From Phascolomyces articulosus (Eukaryota > Mucoromycota > Mucoromycetes > Mucorales > Lichtheimiaceae), in contig JAIXMP010000005.1 in NCBI GenBank assembly GCA_025677815.1, forward strand, positions 1,426,001 through 1,490,000: DNA of 64,000 nt. Direction: 5' to 3'. Both the position numbers and the translations under genes were made by a program. The notes beneath the pieces are model-generated. The model was not told the origin of the DNA, ran no database searches, and saw nothing but the letters and a program-made list of their open reading frames with translations. Below are positions 13,101 through 24,754 of this stretch, in pieces (the first letter of the stretch is position 1; every line of letters begins with the position of its first letter).

Positions 13101-14207
13101 TTGGCGAGAATCGACTGGTGGACTTCAACAATGCAATTTGGCGTGATGTCATTGTTACACATTCTTAAAAAAGAAAAAGACCTTCATTTAATCTTTTTAA
13201 TCTGGACTTTGAATTAAAAAAAAAAGGAGAGAGTCTGTGCTCTTCTATTATTTTCTCTTGATGGAATTTTGATGAAAAAATGAAATTTTGTATAGTTTAT
13301 TATATAATAATTCAATACAATAATTACAGAAATTTCTATAACAATTAATACTAATACTAATAATGTTAATAAATAAGTGATAATGATTTTTATATTATTA
13401 TTACGCAGGCTAGGTATTACTACTATTAAATAATTCATATCTTAAAAGCGTGAGCGTTTCATATGTTATGAAGCCAACTTGTGCATGCATTTATATTTGT
13501 ATAAATATGTCCAATAATAATTATAAATATAAAATCCTGCTCAATGGTAACAAATGATTAATAGGTAAGGGAGGGGGGTAAAAGAAGAGACGGTTTCACA
13601 TCATTCGTCTATCAAATCAACATTTATTGACCGCGGTATTTTATTATTTGTACTTCAGTTCTAAGATGAAATAGAATTAGAAGAAAAGAAAAAGACGGTT
13701 GTACAAACAAATGTGATCGTCCTTTTTTTTTAAAAAAAAAAGATCGACAAGAAATGCCAACGATAATTTGTTCACTTAATGCGCCCTGCAATATTTAGCC
13801 ATGCTTGAAATTTAACCATTCATATTTTTATATATGTACGCGTCCATGCCATACTTGTTTCACTGATTCAATGTTTTTTTTATCTCAGTAAACAAAAAAG
13901 AATAATAGTAGTTTTATTTAGTAGGTTGCTTGTTGCCAAGGAATCCGTTTACCTTTCCAAAAATAGTTAATACCTTTCAAACAAACTAATCCTCCTGCTA
14001 ATCATCATAGTATCACCCATACTTATATAAAACAAGTCAATAATAATCACCATGGAAAAATAAAACTTTTTAGTTTCTTTCTTTTAGACTAAATAGCTTT
14101 TTTTCTTTTTCTTTTCTTTGTAAATAATATCATCATCATATTTATCATTTTACATATCTATCATAAAAACAAACGAAAAAGCTATTCATAGTACTCTATA
14201 CTCACAC
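10147..14207. other. 4-kb AT-rich intergenic region without a recognisable gene
   Basis: The frames here are short, open by chance and low in complexity. There is a (TA)n run near 11,299-11,320 and a diverged repeat copy starting at 11,887 (listed separately), with a second weak match at about 12,530-12,560. A slightly less AT-rich patch at 12,900-13,160 has no clear reading frame. A T9A9-type palindrome lies near 13,722-13,741. The last few hundred bases must contain the promoter of the downstream glycosyltransferase gene. Confidence 0.55.
11887..12260. repeat. Diverged MITE-like copy of the CAGCGTTGGAAG terminal-repeat family
   Basis: At 11,885 the sequence reads TA then CAGCGTTTGAAGTTAAAT, matching the ends of the large element at 33,467 and 44,278. 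The reverse complement of about 12,130-12,200 (GAGCCATGCCAAGCAAATTC, then a GCTATTCAT motif) matches the subterminal part of the 33,467 end near 33,580. This suggests a short, old element with inverted ends of the same family. The right boundary is uncertain. Confidence 0.5.
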
Positions 14208-15998
14208 ATGTTCACATATCAACAGTTACGACTAGCTTTACTGTCACTGATATTACTCAGTGTTACAGGTCTCATTTACCGATGGCATTCTACAAATGAA
14301 TCTCCATTACATTCATTATCATCAACTACACAACATAACCAACAACACGAGTATCAAAAACCTGTATTAAATCCTGTCTCTTACGGTAGAAATGATCCTC
14401 GAATAGCAAAACTATTAAAAAATATTGACCTGAAATACTGTGGAGGTCCATGCAGGTTCATGCTTCCAGTATTTATCATGGAACAAGGTAAACTTTTCAT
14501 ATAATTATATATGCATGTGTGACATACATATGATAAAAAAAGAGCCAGTTTATTTTACTAAAAATATATAATTATTATTATTAAACTTTAGAAAGTAAAG
14601 CACAAATGCATTTCAGACAACTCGCGTTTATGGCAGGAATGCTTAATCGAACTATTGTTCTTCCCAATGTTGGAGGGTCACGTCTTGGTGCATGTTTGAA
14701 AAATGATTTTACATTTTATTATTCGAATACATGGGCTCAAGATAATCAAGAACATTTTCAACATATTTCAATGGAAAACTTTACATCTTGGGTCAAGGAA
14801 CGAAAAGCAGTTGGATTTCCCGTCGCGTCACAAACGTTCCATGTACATCTTAGTGCGGACCATAAACAAATTGGTGAAACGGATAACTGTCTCGCTCCTT
14901 TAATGGACTTTTCACAATGGCATGATAAATCCATTTATCTTCATGATAGCGGTAATATTCGACGAAGACAAAAGTATCAACGTATCCTTTATGACTTTTT
15001 TGCTGGTAATGAAGAAGATGATGAACTCAAGGTAGAAGATGATAATTATATACCTGAAGTAATGAGTGTTTATTATGACCGAAGGTAAATATTGAGAAAA
15101 AAATGATGACTCATGGTGTTGATAAAAATAAAGATAAATATCCATATGCAAATGTATTTCTAATGACCAAAAACAAAAACAATCGATAAACATTTATAGA
15201 TTTCCATTTATTCAAAATCCAGCATCTGAAGCGCCGATCCCATACAATGAACGCATAACAAACATTGCAGACAAACTATCTACCGAACTTTCCCCCTATC
15301 TGGCTGTTCATTGGCGAACAGAACGTGCTGAACCTGCAGATGCTTTACTCCCATGTGCAGAATCCTTAGGCGAATTAATAAAAGACCGTACTGAACAGTT
15401 GGGAACCCAACCTACTTTTTTCTTATTGACCGACTATCCACATTTATTTGACCAATCTTTTGTGGACCAAGCTGTATATGCCAATACCACCGATGCCTTA
15501 AAGTCTGAGGGTGAAGCTGGCTTTGTACCCGCGTCGGCATCTTTTTCACCCGATTCTCTGACCATTTACCATCATCAAGCTATTCATTATCTATATACCC
15601 ATTTCCAAATAACAGTAACAAGTCTAGAAACAGAAATGGCGACAAAAGAACAACAGGATATTAAATCACCTTCCAATTGGACTGTGTTGCCCATATCAGA
15701 AGACACGGCTGGTCATGATAGTGGTATCCTGGGAATTATTGATAAGTTGATGGCCATTCGTGCGGATCTTTTCGTTGCAGGGAAACCGGGTGTATGTGCT
15801 CGTCGAAGTAGTTTTACGGGTAGAATTGTAGATGATCGTATTGGTCGACGGATAGAAGAACTCAAAGACAATACACAACAATGGATGGGACAAGATGAAG
15901 AAAAAAAGACAAGTAGTGATATAATTGAAGAATGGACAGATTATTCTCGAAAAGGGTCTGGACGAATGAAGAATATTATTGAATATTTTGATTTGTAA
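14208..15998 (+). CDS. Type II membrane glycosyltransferase, putative O-fucosyltransferase family
   Basis: Three exons: 14,208-14,487, 14,592-15,084 and 15,200-15,998. The N-terminus MFTYQQLRLALLSLILLSV has a short basic stretch and a single hydrophobic anchor of about 17 residues (roughly 9-25), typical of a Golgi/ER type II enzyme with a luminal catalytic domain. Exon 2 begins ESKAQMHFRQLAFMAGMLNRTIVLPNVGGSRLG, the pattern of GDP-fucose protein O-fucosyltransferases (large-loop residues after an N-terminal Cys-Gly-Gly-Pro-Cys). Exon 3 has LAVHWRTERAEPADALLPC, like the conserved HWR-E segment, and FLLTDYPHL. A second nucleotide-binding element may be PGVCARRSSFTGRIVDDRIGR. Family assignment rests on motif pattern only; another GT-B glycosyltransferase is possible. 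The stop lies only 16 bp from the stop of the opposing AMPK beta gene. Confidence 0.6.
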
Positions 15999-16014
15999 TA
16001 TAATCCCATTTTAT

Positions 16015-17827
16015 TTATTGTTTTGGGAACACCGGACGATAATACATTGTTGTAACATACTATAATTATACACATACACATATATACATATATATACATA
16101 TTTGATATATTTAGACATCAAAAAAAATATATTAAGTGAATATCCTACTATATTCTCTTTTCCCTCCCTTGTACAATAAAAAAACACCCTGTTTTTTCCA
16201 TACCTTTTTACGATATCTTGTAGTCGTTGATAAAGCCATTACATTATCCTTAATAGAGCTTGCATATAAATGATTCAAAGTGACATGATTAGGTTCTGGT
16301 AATACTGAATTATCTTCATCACTTAAATTTTGTGAATTCAACAAGACCTTTTCTAAATGTGGAGGTAAGGAAGGTGGTTGTTGTTGATCCCATTCTCCCG
16401 TAATGTTGCTTTGATCGCCACTACTTCCTTCGCCGTCTTCAGTAGATAATGATTGGGCAAGCGCTAAAAGGTCAGGCGGAATTTCGGATGTATATTCACT
16501 TGTAGGTGTGGATGATCTTGATGGTGCATCTGTATACATGTAAAAAAAAGAACCCATCAGTCCCAATAATTAATTTAGTAAGATAACAACACCTTTTCTT
16601 TGTTCTCCTTTTCAATAATATAATATAACAATGATCCATCGTATACCTTGATTTATGCTATCATTTCCTCCTCCTAATTCTTCAATAGAATCCTCATTTT
16701 CATCTACCACTTGAAGATAATTTACAAGGTTTCCATCTGGATCTGTTGCCGTTTCCATTTCGTTCGAACATTTCCATTCATCATCAACAATAAATTTCAA
16801 TCGATGAGTTCCAGGAGGTAATTCTAATACTGCTGCAAAATCCTGTGTACTATATAAAATTTATCCAGAGGAAAGAAAAAAAAATCAGTCCATCACTTTC
16901 ATCATCACATCAAATTTTTCATAATTTCTTATCGGTTCTCTTTTTCTTCATCTTCATATATATTGTCGGAAGTACCTTTTCACAAGCTTAATCTTATGTT
17001 TCCATCCATTAAATGTACCAGTAACATAAACATTATGTCCTCCTTGAGACCAACTAATAATGGTGGGTATTCCTGCTATATAAATTAAATAATATTCATA
17101 TGATACGTACCTGCATTAATAAAAAAAAAGCCGGCAACAATAAAATTCTATATCCCTTTTAACAAAAAAAAAAAGATAAATATATACTTTTTGACTGATG
17201 TACAATACTTCTATTCCGACTTAAACGTTGTGTTGATGGTTGTTGCTGTGATTGTTCTTCTTCTATTTCTTGTTCTCGATTGATACTCATACCTCGAGTA
17301 CGATAATAGGGTCCTCGAACAGAATCACTTCGATGATGTGATGATGCAGAAGAAGATAATGATCCACCATACCATGGACTTGTATTCCCTGTACTAGATA
17401 CCCAACCTGATTTTCCGGTTGATAAAGGTACTGCTTGTGTTTTTGTCGTCGTCGTCGGTGTAGTTGCTGTCGTTGGTGTACTTGTTAAAGATTGTTGATC
17501 GTCATTGGGTTGATTAGATAACGGAGGTGCTGTTTCACTTGTTGCTGAAGGAGGAGCACTATCTTCATCAGGAACAGTTGTTACAGATAATCGAAATGGA
17601 ACATGTTTATGATGGGACGATGAGGTTTCTGTGGTAACAATGGCAGGTGGTACTGGTGATTTGTTTTCAAACTGATAGCCAGAAGAGGTTGAAGACGGCG
17701 TTGCTGTTATTGTTGTTGCTCCTGCTGCTGCTGTTGATTCATTATTATGACCATTACGAGATTCATTACTATTTTCTCGATCGTCATTGGTATTTGGATT
17801 ATATTCAGTTGAATTTGAATTACCCAT
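16015..17827 (-). CDS. AMPK/Snf1 complex beta subunit (CBM48 + ASC domains)
   Basis: Scaffold and targeting subunit of the AMP-activated/Snf1 kinase. The start MGNSNSTEYN at 17,827 has an N-terminal Gly-2 suited to N-myristoylation. A long low-complexity Ser/Thr/Gln-rich N-terminus follows. The carbohydrate-binding module is spread over short exons: ISWSQGGHNVYVTGTFNGWK, then LELPPGTHRLKFIVDDEW. The C-terminal ASC part has DAPSRSSTPTSEYTSEIPPD, then PPHLEKVLLNS, PNHVTLNHLYASSIKDNVMA and TTRYRKK. The frame then seems to run on, but a GTATGG donor at 16,203 and a TATAG acceptor join it to a 45-nt last exon (16,015-16,059) ending YVTTMYYRPVFPKQ, the canonical beta-subunit C-terminus. The gene is tail-to-tail with the putative fucosyltransferase. 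Whether it corresponds to one of the three yeast paralogues cannot be said. Confidence 0.93.
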
Positions 17828-18215
17828 TGAATGTAGTGTATGAATATAAAAGCTTTGGTTACTTTGTGTTTCTTACTCTCCTCTCCCCCAAAAAAAGGTT
17901 GCGTATCAAAAATGTATCCGATGAAACCAAATTTAGATTTTTTTTGTTGGGTAGGAATAATAATACCATTCTCTTTATTATCAATTACATAATTACATTT
18001 TTATGTCAGTATGCAAATCTCCTCTACTTGCAGCCATATCTGATATACTTCAAAATATATTATATTATATTATATTTATTATTTGTTTTTTTTGACGAGG
18101 GATAAAAAAAAAGAAGACTTTGGGTTTTAAGGGTGATGAAATGGGATAATAATCTTTCTTTCTTTCACAGTTAAGATACACACAACACATACAAAAAAAA
18201 CATCAACTATTAAAT

Positions 18216-19288
18216 TTATTTTCCTTCGACCTTTTGGGATGATGTCGTTGTAACTAATCGAGGCTGTTGTTGTTGACGACCAGCTGAATTTCCCTTTGAT
18301 TTATCATCCTCTTCCTTGAGTTTATTTTGAAATTCTTCACGTGCACGATCTTGCCATCGATGTTGTTCTGCAATATCATGTATTTTGAATCCAAAAATAC
18401 GAGGCTCATATCGATCAAACGATTTTGTAGGCATATACGATGGGTGAACTTGGAATAACATATGTGGGAATGATGTACCGAAATAAGCTCCATCAATCGA
18501 GGCATGTCGACTTGATTTGGGGTTATAGATATCTTCACAACGTGGACAATACAATTTTACAGTCTTTGTTAATGGTACATCTGATAAACCAACAGGTAAA
18601 AGGGGTTGTACATTGCAAAGAACTCGAGGACAACGACCAAAATCTCCCTTTTTATACTTGTCAAGCTGTACATTACATAGATTGTCATTGTCATGATTAT
18701 CATTTGTTAGCTATGATATACACTTTTTGAAATATCAACCAAAATTACAAAAAAAAAGTATTAATATACCATTTTAGTAAGCCCACGCGTCGTGATCACG
18801 AAACGAGCATGGATTAAACCATATAAATGTCGTGCGGCCTTTTCAATATGTTCTCGTGCTTTATCGCTCAATGTATCTTCGTCTAATAAGATGGATAAGA
18901 AAATGTTCGTATCAGCAAAAAATAATAATAATATAACCAGCGAAATCTATTTTCCTCTTTCTTCTTTTTATCAAAATATTTTACCCAAATTGTCAGTGAT
19001 CATATCTAAAGCCTCGGAATAATATTGTTGTACTTCTTGACTTAGGCCAGTCAAATTGAATCGATCCAAAATGTAATCTTCATCCACTTCACAAAAGTAT
19101 TCATTGCCTTTTGTTTCCAAAAACCAATCAATCCAATACTTTGCATATTCACTGTCTGTTCCACTGCTCATGTCATCCACTAATTTTATATCTTATTAAT
19201 ATTTTATTCTTATAATAAAAATACTACTTATTTTTTTTCCCTTTTTTTTCCTTATCGATATTATCATAAAGAGAAATTTGTGCTTACT
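18216..19288 (-). CDS. CKB1: Casein kinase 2 regulatory (beta) subunit
   Basis: Regulatory subunit of the CK2 tetramer. Exons read [20 protein letters not shown], then [55 protein letters not shown], and the zinc region [20 protein letters not shown] with [11 protein letters not shown] (CX4C...CX2C). [19 protein letters not shown] follows, and a Gln/Ser/Lys-rich tail ends at TAA 18,216-18,218. The apparent start codon is split by an intron: A at 19,288 joins TG at the next exon across a GTAAGC donor. The frame stays open upstream through PEHTESQPESTGKKPK to an acceptor near 19,342. So either the ATG is the true start or the protein has an N-terminal extension from an earlier exon. The 5' boundary is therefore uncertain. 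Confidence 0.93.
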
Positions 19289-19344
19289 CTTGGGCTTTTT
19301 ACCAGTCGATTCCGGTTGCGATTCGGTATGTTCGGGTAACCTAT

Positions 19345-20751
19345 GAAAAATACACATTTTATATTTAGTTCTTTTTTTTTTCTGCATTATCAAAAAATAT
19401 TTTTTTATAATCATTGTCTTGATCCCAATATCGTAAAGATAGCAATCGCTAACAAATATATATATATATATATCAACAATTTATAACATCCCCCGGAATG
19501 CTGTCATCTGGTTTGTTTTTCGTTGGATAATAATCGATCAAAAGAACAAAATGCCAGTTTTTTTACGAGGTTTAATTTGTCATAAACATGTTATGAACAA
19601 AGAAAAAATGGGAAGAAGGGAGCTTATTTTCAATTCATAAATAATAAAGAGTTTCTTTTTTTTACCTTTTCACTTTGGCTACTGTTAAAAGGGAAGGTTA
19701 TCGTTCGTTCGTTGCAAGAACAGTCCAAATCTGAAAATTTTAGGCTGATGCTTAAAAAAATATTGCTCATCATAGTGAGGTCGGGATCGATTTTAATAAA
19801 TGATGTCTAAATACTTGTTATCACCATGTATATTTTTCATCACTAAGATGAACTAACATGCTGATTCTATCATAGTAACTATTACCTTGGCTACAAAAAT
19901 ATTATGATTTTCAAAAGCACACAATAATAACAAGTAAACCATCAAAACCGATGTTGTCAGGTTGCCATCATTCTTAGAAACTATGTGGTAATAATAACAA
20001 AGTGTCTTCATGAGAAGGTAATTATTTGACAGGCACTTTTTATTTAAAAAAATAAATTTTCTCATTAATTATATATTATCGACCTCCAAACAAAAAAGTG
20101 GACTGCCATATACTTAAATATTGTTTTTGAGCCTATTCCCAAAAACCTATTGCCTGGTTGAATGTGACGTTTTATGTTTACATGCTATTATTCTATAGAC
20201 TGGGGATAGCTGGATCATCCCTTACTTAAAAATATTTCACAGTCATTTCAAATGAAGTAAATCAATTGTTATTGACAAGATTATCAAGGAAAACTAATAT
20301 TTCCAGAAAGAAAGAAAGAAAAGGAACAATCGCAAATAATAGAAGTATACTTAACACAATCATGAAATAAGCGTATGAAATATATTGCATAAAAGGAAAT
20401 TGATAACTATTTTTGAATACCTTTTTTTTTGGCATTATCTATACAGTGGTCACAACTAATGATACTCAAACCAGTCATTCAATTATCATACAAATATAAG
20501 CAGCAAAAATGTCTAAAAAGATAATGATGTGCTGTTGTTAAATCTACAGCAACAAATGTTTTCCTGCTACTACTGTTTACTGCCAGATACGATAACAAGT
20601 ATATATATAATGGGAATGGGATGGAGAGAAACAATATCATAGGGAGATTTTCTTCATAACTGAAAATCAATAAAAAGATTGGGGAACATGGGACAGAGGG
20701 ATAAAAAATAAAAATAATATGTATCATACGCAATATAAATGAAATATATAT
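19345..20751. other. Intergenic region, nothing clearly coding
   Basis: About 1.4 kb of AT-rich sequence between CK2 beta and the mpaB-like gene. It may contain an upstream exon or 5' UTR of CK2 beta near 19,400-19,460. A (TA)n run lies near 19,459-19,480. No gene or ncRNA is recognised. Confidence 0.5.
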
Positions 20752-22415
20752 CTACTGAACATGATGAGCAACTGGACAAGTTTTAGCTCGTACATGGGGC
20801 ATTGGACACAAGTTTGACTTGATTTTAGCTGGCCCAAGATCTCTAAACGTGTAACCATTTGGATAGGTAGGGTGAGAATGGCCTTCATAGTATTGAGGCA
20901 TCAATGTATTTTGTTCATTTGGAAGAAGGGCGGTACCGAGATGAGAATGTTTGGCGGGAAATGTGAAATAACATACATAGTATCCATGAATATACCAGTA
21001 GGAGTTATAAATCACTTTGAGCCATCGGGGTGCTTGTGGAAGGCCAAATGCAGCACAGTCAAGAGGTGTCAAACGGCAAGAATATGTTTTTAGTACAAAA
21101 TCGCGAAGCCACTGTGGTGCATTATGCGAAACGACGTTTTTAATATTACTATCAGACATCTTTTGACAAGCACTATGATATTTTGCAAATTCTTCAGAGT
21201 ATTTCTAATTAATTGATAAATATAAATATCAGTTCATTGTGATTTATCAGTACATAATATTAAAATTTAGTTTCTTTTAAAAGTACTGTATTGTAGATAT
21301 CTATTAATATGATATTATATGCTTAATTACCCGGGTGTATTCTACCATCTCTTCTGCAGACGCTGGAATATTAGTCAAATTCATTTCCTTTGCAATATCG
21401 GCCCACATTTTGTAAAGAGCCTATTTGATTGTTGTTTAATAAAATATATTGGTATATATATATATAAGTATTTTTCCCTTCAATACTATCTGTGATCATA
21501 TTATATAACACTAACATTAATCTCCAATTGATCTAATTTTCGATAACCAAATTTGTTGATCCAAAAGATTGGTTCATTTACGAACAAAACAAGCTGAAAG
21601 ATAAAGTCACCATGTTTGATAGTGGGATATCGAGCATGAATTTCGTTCAAACGAGCAATGGAATGATCACGTCTAGAGTGTTGTAAGTCAATTTCGTCTT
21701 GTGTAACATTAGGGTTCTTTCCTCGCAACGTTTCAACGTGTGGATGGACATCTAACATTTCATGCTATATAATATACGAAAAGATTTATATATAATGACA
21801 GTGATTAGTCACTAATAATGGCTAATGTTATTATTTTTTTTTTCGTTCTGCATCTATAATATATTTTTATTATTTCTATTTACCAAAATCAAATAAGAAT
21901 CTTCTTCTCTTTTTTGGGGGCGATGGAACACTTCGCCGGTAGCGATAAGTAGTTTACTAATGGAAGGGATAGTAATCGACCGAAGTAAGGCTAGTTCAAA
22001 AGCATGATGGTGAAGAGCTAATCACAAAAAATAGAGTTATTGATTTTTAATAATTTTTGGTCTAATGAATTGGTGTGACTATAATGACAAAATCGTAAAT
22101 TGCCATGCATTATTTTTTAATAGATGTACCTGGAAATTCTTTTCTAAAAGTGATATCAAACACTTCTGCGGCAACCTTAGAATCGTTTAAGGCAATGCGT
22201 GGATCAGGGTATTTACGACGTAATTCATTTATGTAACGGTATCTATAACGTCGGACTACAGCAAGATAGCATAGGGCGAATACACCAACTGTCGAGGCAA
22301 TATGTGTACGGTTGACGTCCTTAATCCATGAAGGAATTTTTGATAAATATGTATCGAGGAGTGGGAGAACATCCTTGTTGATATAGGGAAGGAGGTTATT
22401 GTTGATAAATTCCAT
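20752..22415 (-). CDS. ER-bound oxygenase, mpaB/DUF2236 (latex-clearing-protein-like) family
   Basis: Resembles fungal mpaB-type membrane-bound oxygenases (DUF2236), the family that oxidatively cleaves the terpenoid side chain in mycophenolic acid synthesis and includes rubber oxygenase relatives. The start MEFINNNLLPYINKDVLPLL is at 22,415; a membrane-compatible segment IASTVGVFALCYLAVV is followed by the basic RRYRYRYINELRRKYPDPR. Middle exons: ALHHHAFELALLRSITIPSI; SKLLIATGEVFHRPQKREED; LHSRRDHSIARLNEIHARYP-like sequence with HGDFIFQLVLFVNEPIFWIN, the conserved DUF2236 C-terminal pattern; KMWADIAKEMNLTNIPASAE. The last exon (20,752-21,159) ends HVRAKTCPVAHHVQ. His residues of HHHAFELALL and HARYPTIKHGDF are candidates for haem/iron ligands (inferred). 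There is no secondary-metabolite cluster nearby, so the substrate is unknown. Confidence 0.8.
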
Positions 22416-23874
22416 TGTATCAAGTGTGTATATATATATGTGTGAAGTGCGGTATTTATTGAGATTTGATGCTATACGATTTTCATGGTCCCTTTATATA
22501 GGAATCGAGATTACTGATGAAAAAAGAGAAGAATAGTTATTATGATCAATGGGCCGCGACGATCGGAGTCATGAGATAAGAATATGGATGTTTAGATTGG
22601 TGTGAGAGTCTATCGGGAAATGTTACGGTTCATGTGTAACAATTAAGCTTTGAATTTTACCAGGTCTTGAATAATAGTAAAAAATATTTAATTGAAGTAA
22701 TAATAGAAGAGCATTCTATATATTAAATCGATTTTCGTTCCTGTTTTCATTATGTAAAAAAAACATCTATAATATTAACCATGGGTTCAGCATACGTTAT
22801 ATTAGTAAACTATAGTAAATAGTAGTTTTTTGAATTCACAATGAGATCGATAGTGAATTTAATGCAGTTATTAATAAGTAGGCTTTGGGGATCCAGTTAG
22901 TACTAACAACTGTATAAAACAACAATTAAATAAACCAACAAGCCTATTGGTGATTTTGTGAGAAATGCTCTGATCGGTAAACTAACTAAATGGAGTTAGA
23001 TAATTCGTTTTTATCAGCCATTGTGGAACATAATCACTTATCTGTAGCTGGAAAATCGTCAAAGCTTAATCTTAATATTCTCATTGGTACTAAGTTGCGT
23101 GTATAATTATTTACTGCCAACCCAAACAAACATTAGATTGACAAAGCAAACAAACCTGCTTTTTATTATTTCTGTGAAATAATATGTTTAGTTTGAGTTT
23201 CTGCTGTTTGCTGTATGTCCATTCTTAACACTTATTTTACTTTCCTTTTGACTCAACTTTTTCTTCCAACTTACTATATATTATTGTTGGTGACAAAGAG
23301 TGTTCTGTGTAAATATTTATAGTTAATCTCTCACGATTTTTTTTATACTTTGAACATTATGTTCTGCACCAGCTCGAAGGTAGAGTGTTTTATTGTAGTA
23401 GCTATAATTTAATGCAAAATATATGATAATGATGAGGCAAATCTGTAAATATTAGCTATACGTAGCACACACACATGTGGTATTAGAAATACAACAATAC
23501 AATGAGAGTTGTTGTTATAGACATTTGACAAAATCTACCCGAAAAATAAAACTTTATTATCAATACCGGATTCTCATTGTTTCCATTTTGAAGTAATATT
23601 TATTCCGGTGCCCCGTGAAAAGTGACTCATGGAATTTATTATTTGGTACCAATATGTCAAGGTGAAAGTGAAAAAACACCAATCAGGCTGTGTGGAGATA
23701 TGATATGTGGATACTAAAAGTCTGAAATAGGTAATAATGCACTATATAAAACAGAAATTATTATTAAATATATGAAAATATTCAGCACGTTGATAATTTT
23801 TTCGAGTGATATTACAATAATTAGTATTAAGAAGTCATGTTTTTTGATTCCATGAAAAAAGTTTCACGCATCAG
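22416..23874. other. Intergenic region, no gene recognised
   Basis: AT-rich, with no coding exon or RNA gene that can be supported. It includes the upstream region of the mpaB-like gene and the left flank of the hairpin MITE at 23,875. Confidence 0.5.
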
Positions 23875-23996
23875 CACTACGGGAAAGAAACTTGTTAAAG
23901 CTTGTTCATTCTGGTAATTCCAATAAAATATTTGTTTGGACCAATTTTATTGATTACCAGAATGAACAAGATTTAACTAGTTTCTTTTCCGTAGTG
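23875..23996. mobile_element. 122-bp palindromic MITE-like hairpin (CACTACGG ends)
   Basis: The left arm begins CACTACGGGAAAGAAAC and the right arm, read in reverse complement, CACTACGGAAAAGAAAC. The 44-bp arms differ at only three positions and the similarity continues inward through TC(C)AATAAAAT, so nearly the whole element folds back on itself. Outside, TCA lies 1 nt beyond each end (23,871-23,873 and 23,998-24,000), a possible 3-bp target duplication. No protein is encoded. Confidence 0.7.
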
Positions 23997-24277
23997 TTCA
24001 AAACGTTGAGGGTTTGGTACTGTAGTGTTTACATTCTGATTTCCAAATACATCAGATCATTATTTTCGGGGACACCAACGATGTTATCAAAGTTTACTTG
24101 TGTAAGCAGAAAGGGACGATTGAAAACCAATGATGTAATGCGCATGTATGGAAGAACCCCAAAAAATATTCCCAACATCCCTTGATTATTTGCATTCCAA
24201 TGATAAGGCTGTTGATTTTGAGGTGATAATCAGCGGCAGTGCTACAGAAATGAACCAATGCACCAGAATTAGATCGC

Positions 24278-24695
24278 TCAAGAAAAACTATGTATTATTA
24301 AACAGATAGTTAGTTTACCTATTTTCAATTGGTGATCAAATGGAATATGATAACACTTACGGATGTTTTGATTTTCTGCAAGTAGACAAATTCTTGAAAT
24401 CCAATAAGCAAGACTAGGGGTTGGACTATCCAAATCAAAGTCATGATGCTGATCCAAAATGGCTTTATCGAGAACTTGTCGTTCTAGTTCATCTTGGACA
24501 CGGTATACTGGATTTTTAAACACATGCGCTCGATAAATTCCAATGCAGCCATTCTCAATAAAAAATTCTACCTAAGCGGGCCCCTGGCGCATAAGGTCCG
24601 AGAATGTATCTAGACCAAACTGCTCCCTCACTTGATTGAGTATTTCACTCGGTAATACTTACAAGTCTTGTAACGTAAAATCCATGTTGTTGCAA
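24278..24695 (-). pseudogene. Broken orphan gene fragment
   Basis: On the minus strand MDFTLQDL opens near 24,687. After a possible intron it continues LPSEILNQVREQFGLDTFSD then LMRQGPA, an in-frame stop, then VEFFIENGCIGIYRAHVFKN, PVYRVQDELERQVLDKAILD and SLAYWISRICLLAENQNIR, ending at a GTAAGT-like donor near 24,357. It reads like genuine protein sequence with an inactivating stop and no recognisable continuation. Family not recognised. It lies between a MITE and a DIRS relic, so it was probably truncated by insertions. Confidence 0.5.
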
Positions 24696-24754
24696 ATGCC
24701 AATGAGATGAATACTAAAATTATACGAGAGATAAGGCAAAAGACATTACGTTTC

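Noticed and set aside
13070..13165. Possible box C/D snoRNA or hairpin RNA (TGATGAG near 13,083 with inverted ATTGCA/TGCAAT)
   Set aside because: No D box (CTGA) at the proper distance and only a weak stem; not better than chance in this context.
17647..18105. 152-codon plus-strand ORF with a Leu run
   Set aside because: It is antisense to the low-complexity Ser/Thr/Ala N-terminus of AMPK beta and runs into AT-rich spacer; no splice or domain evidence.
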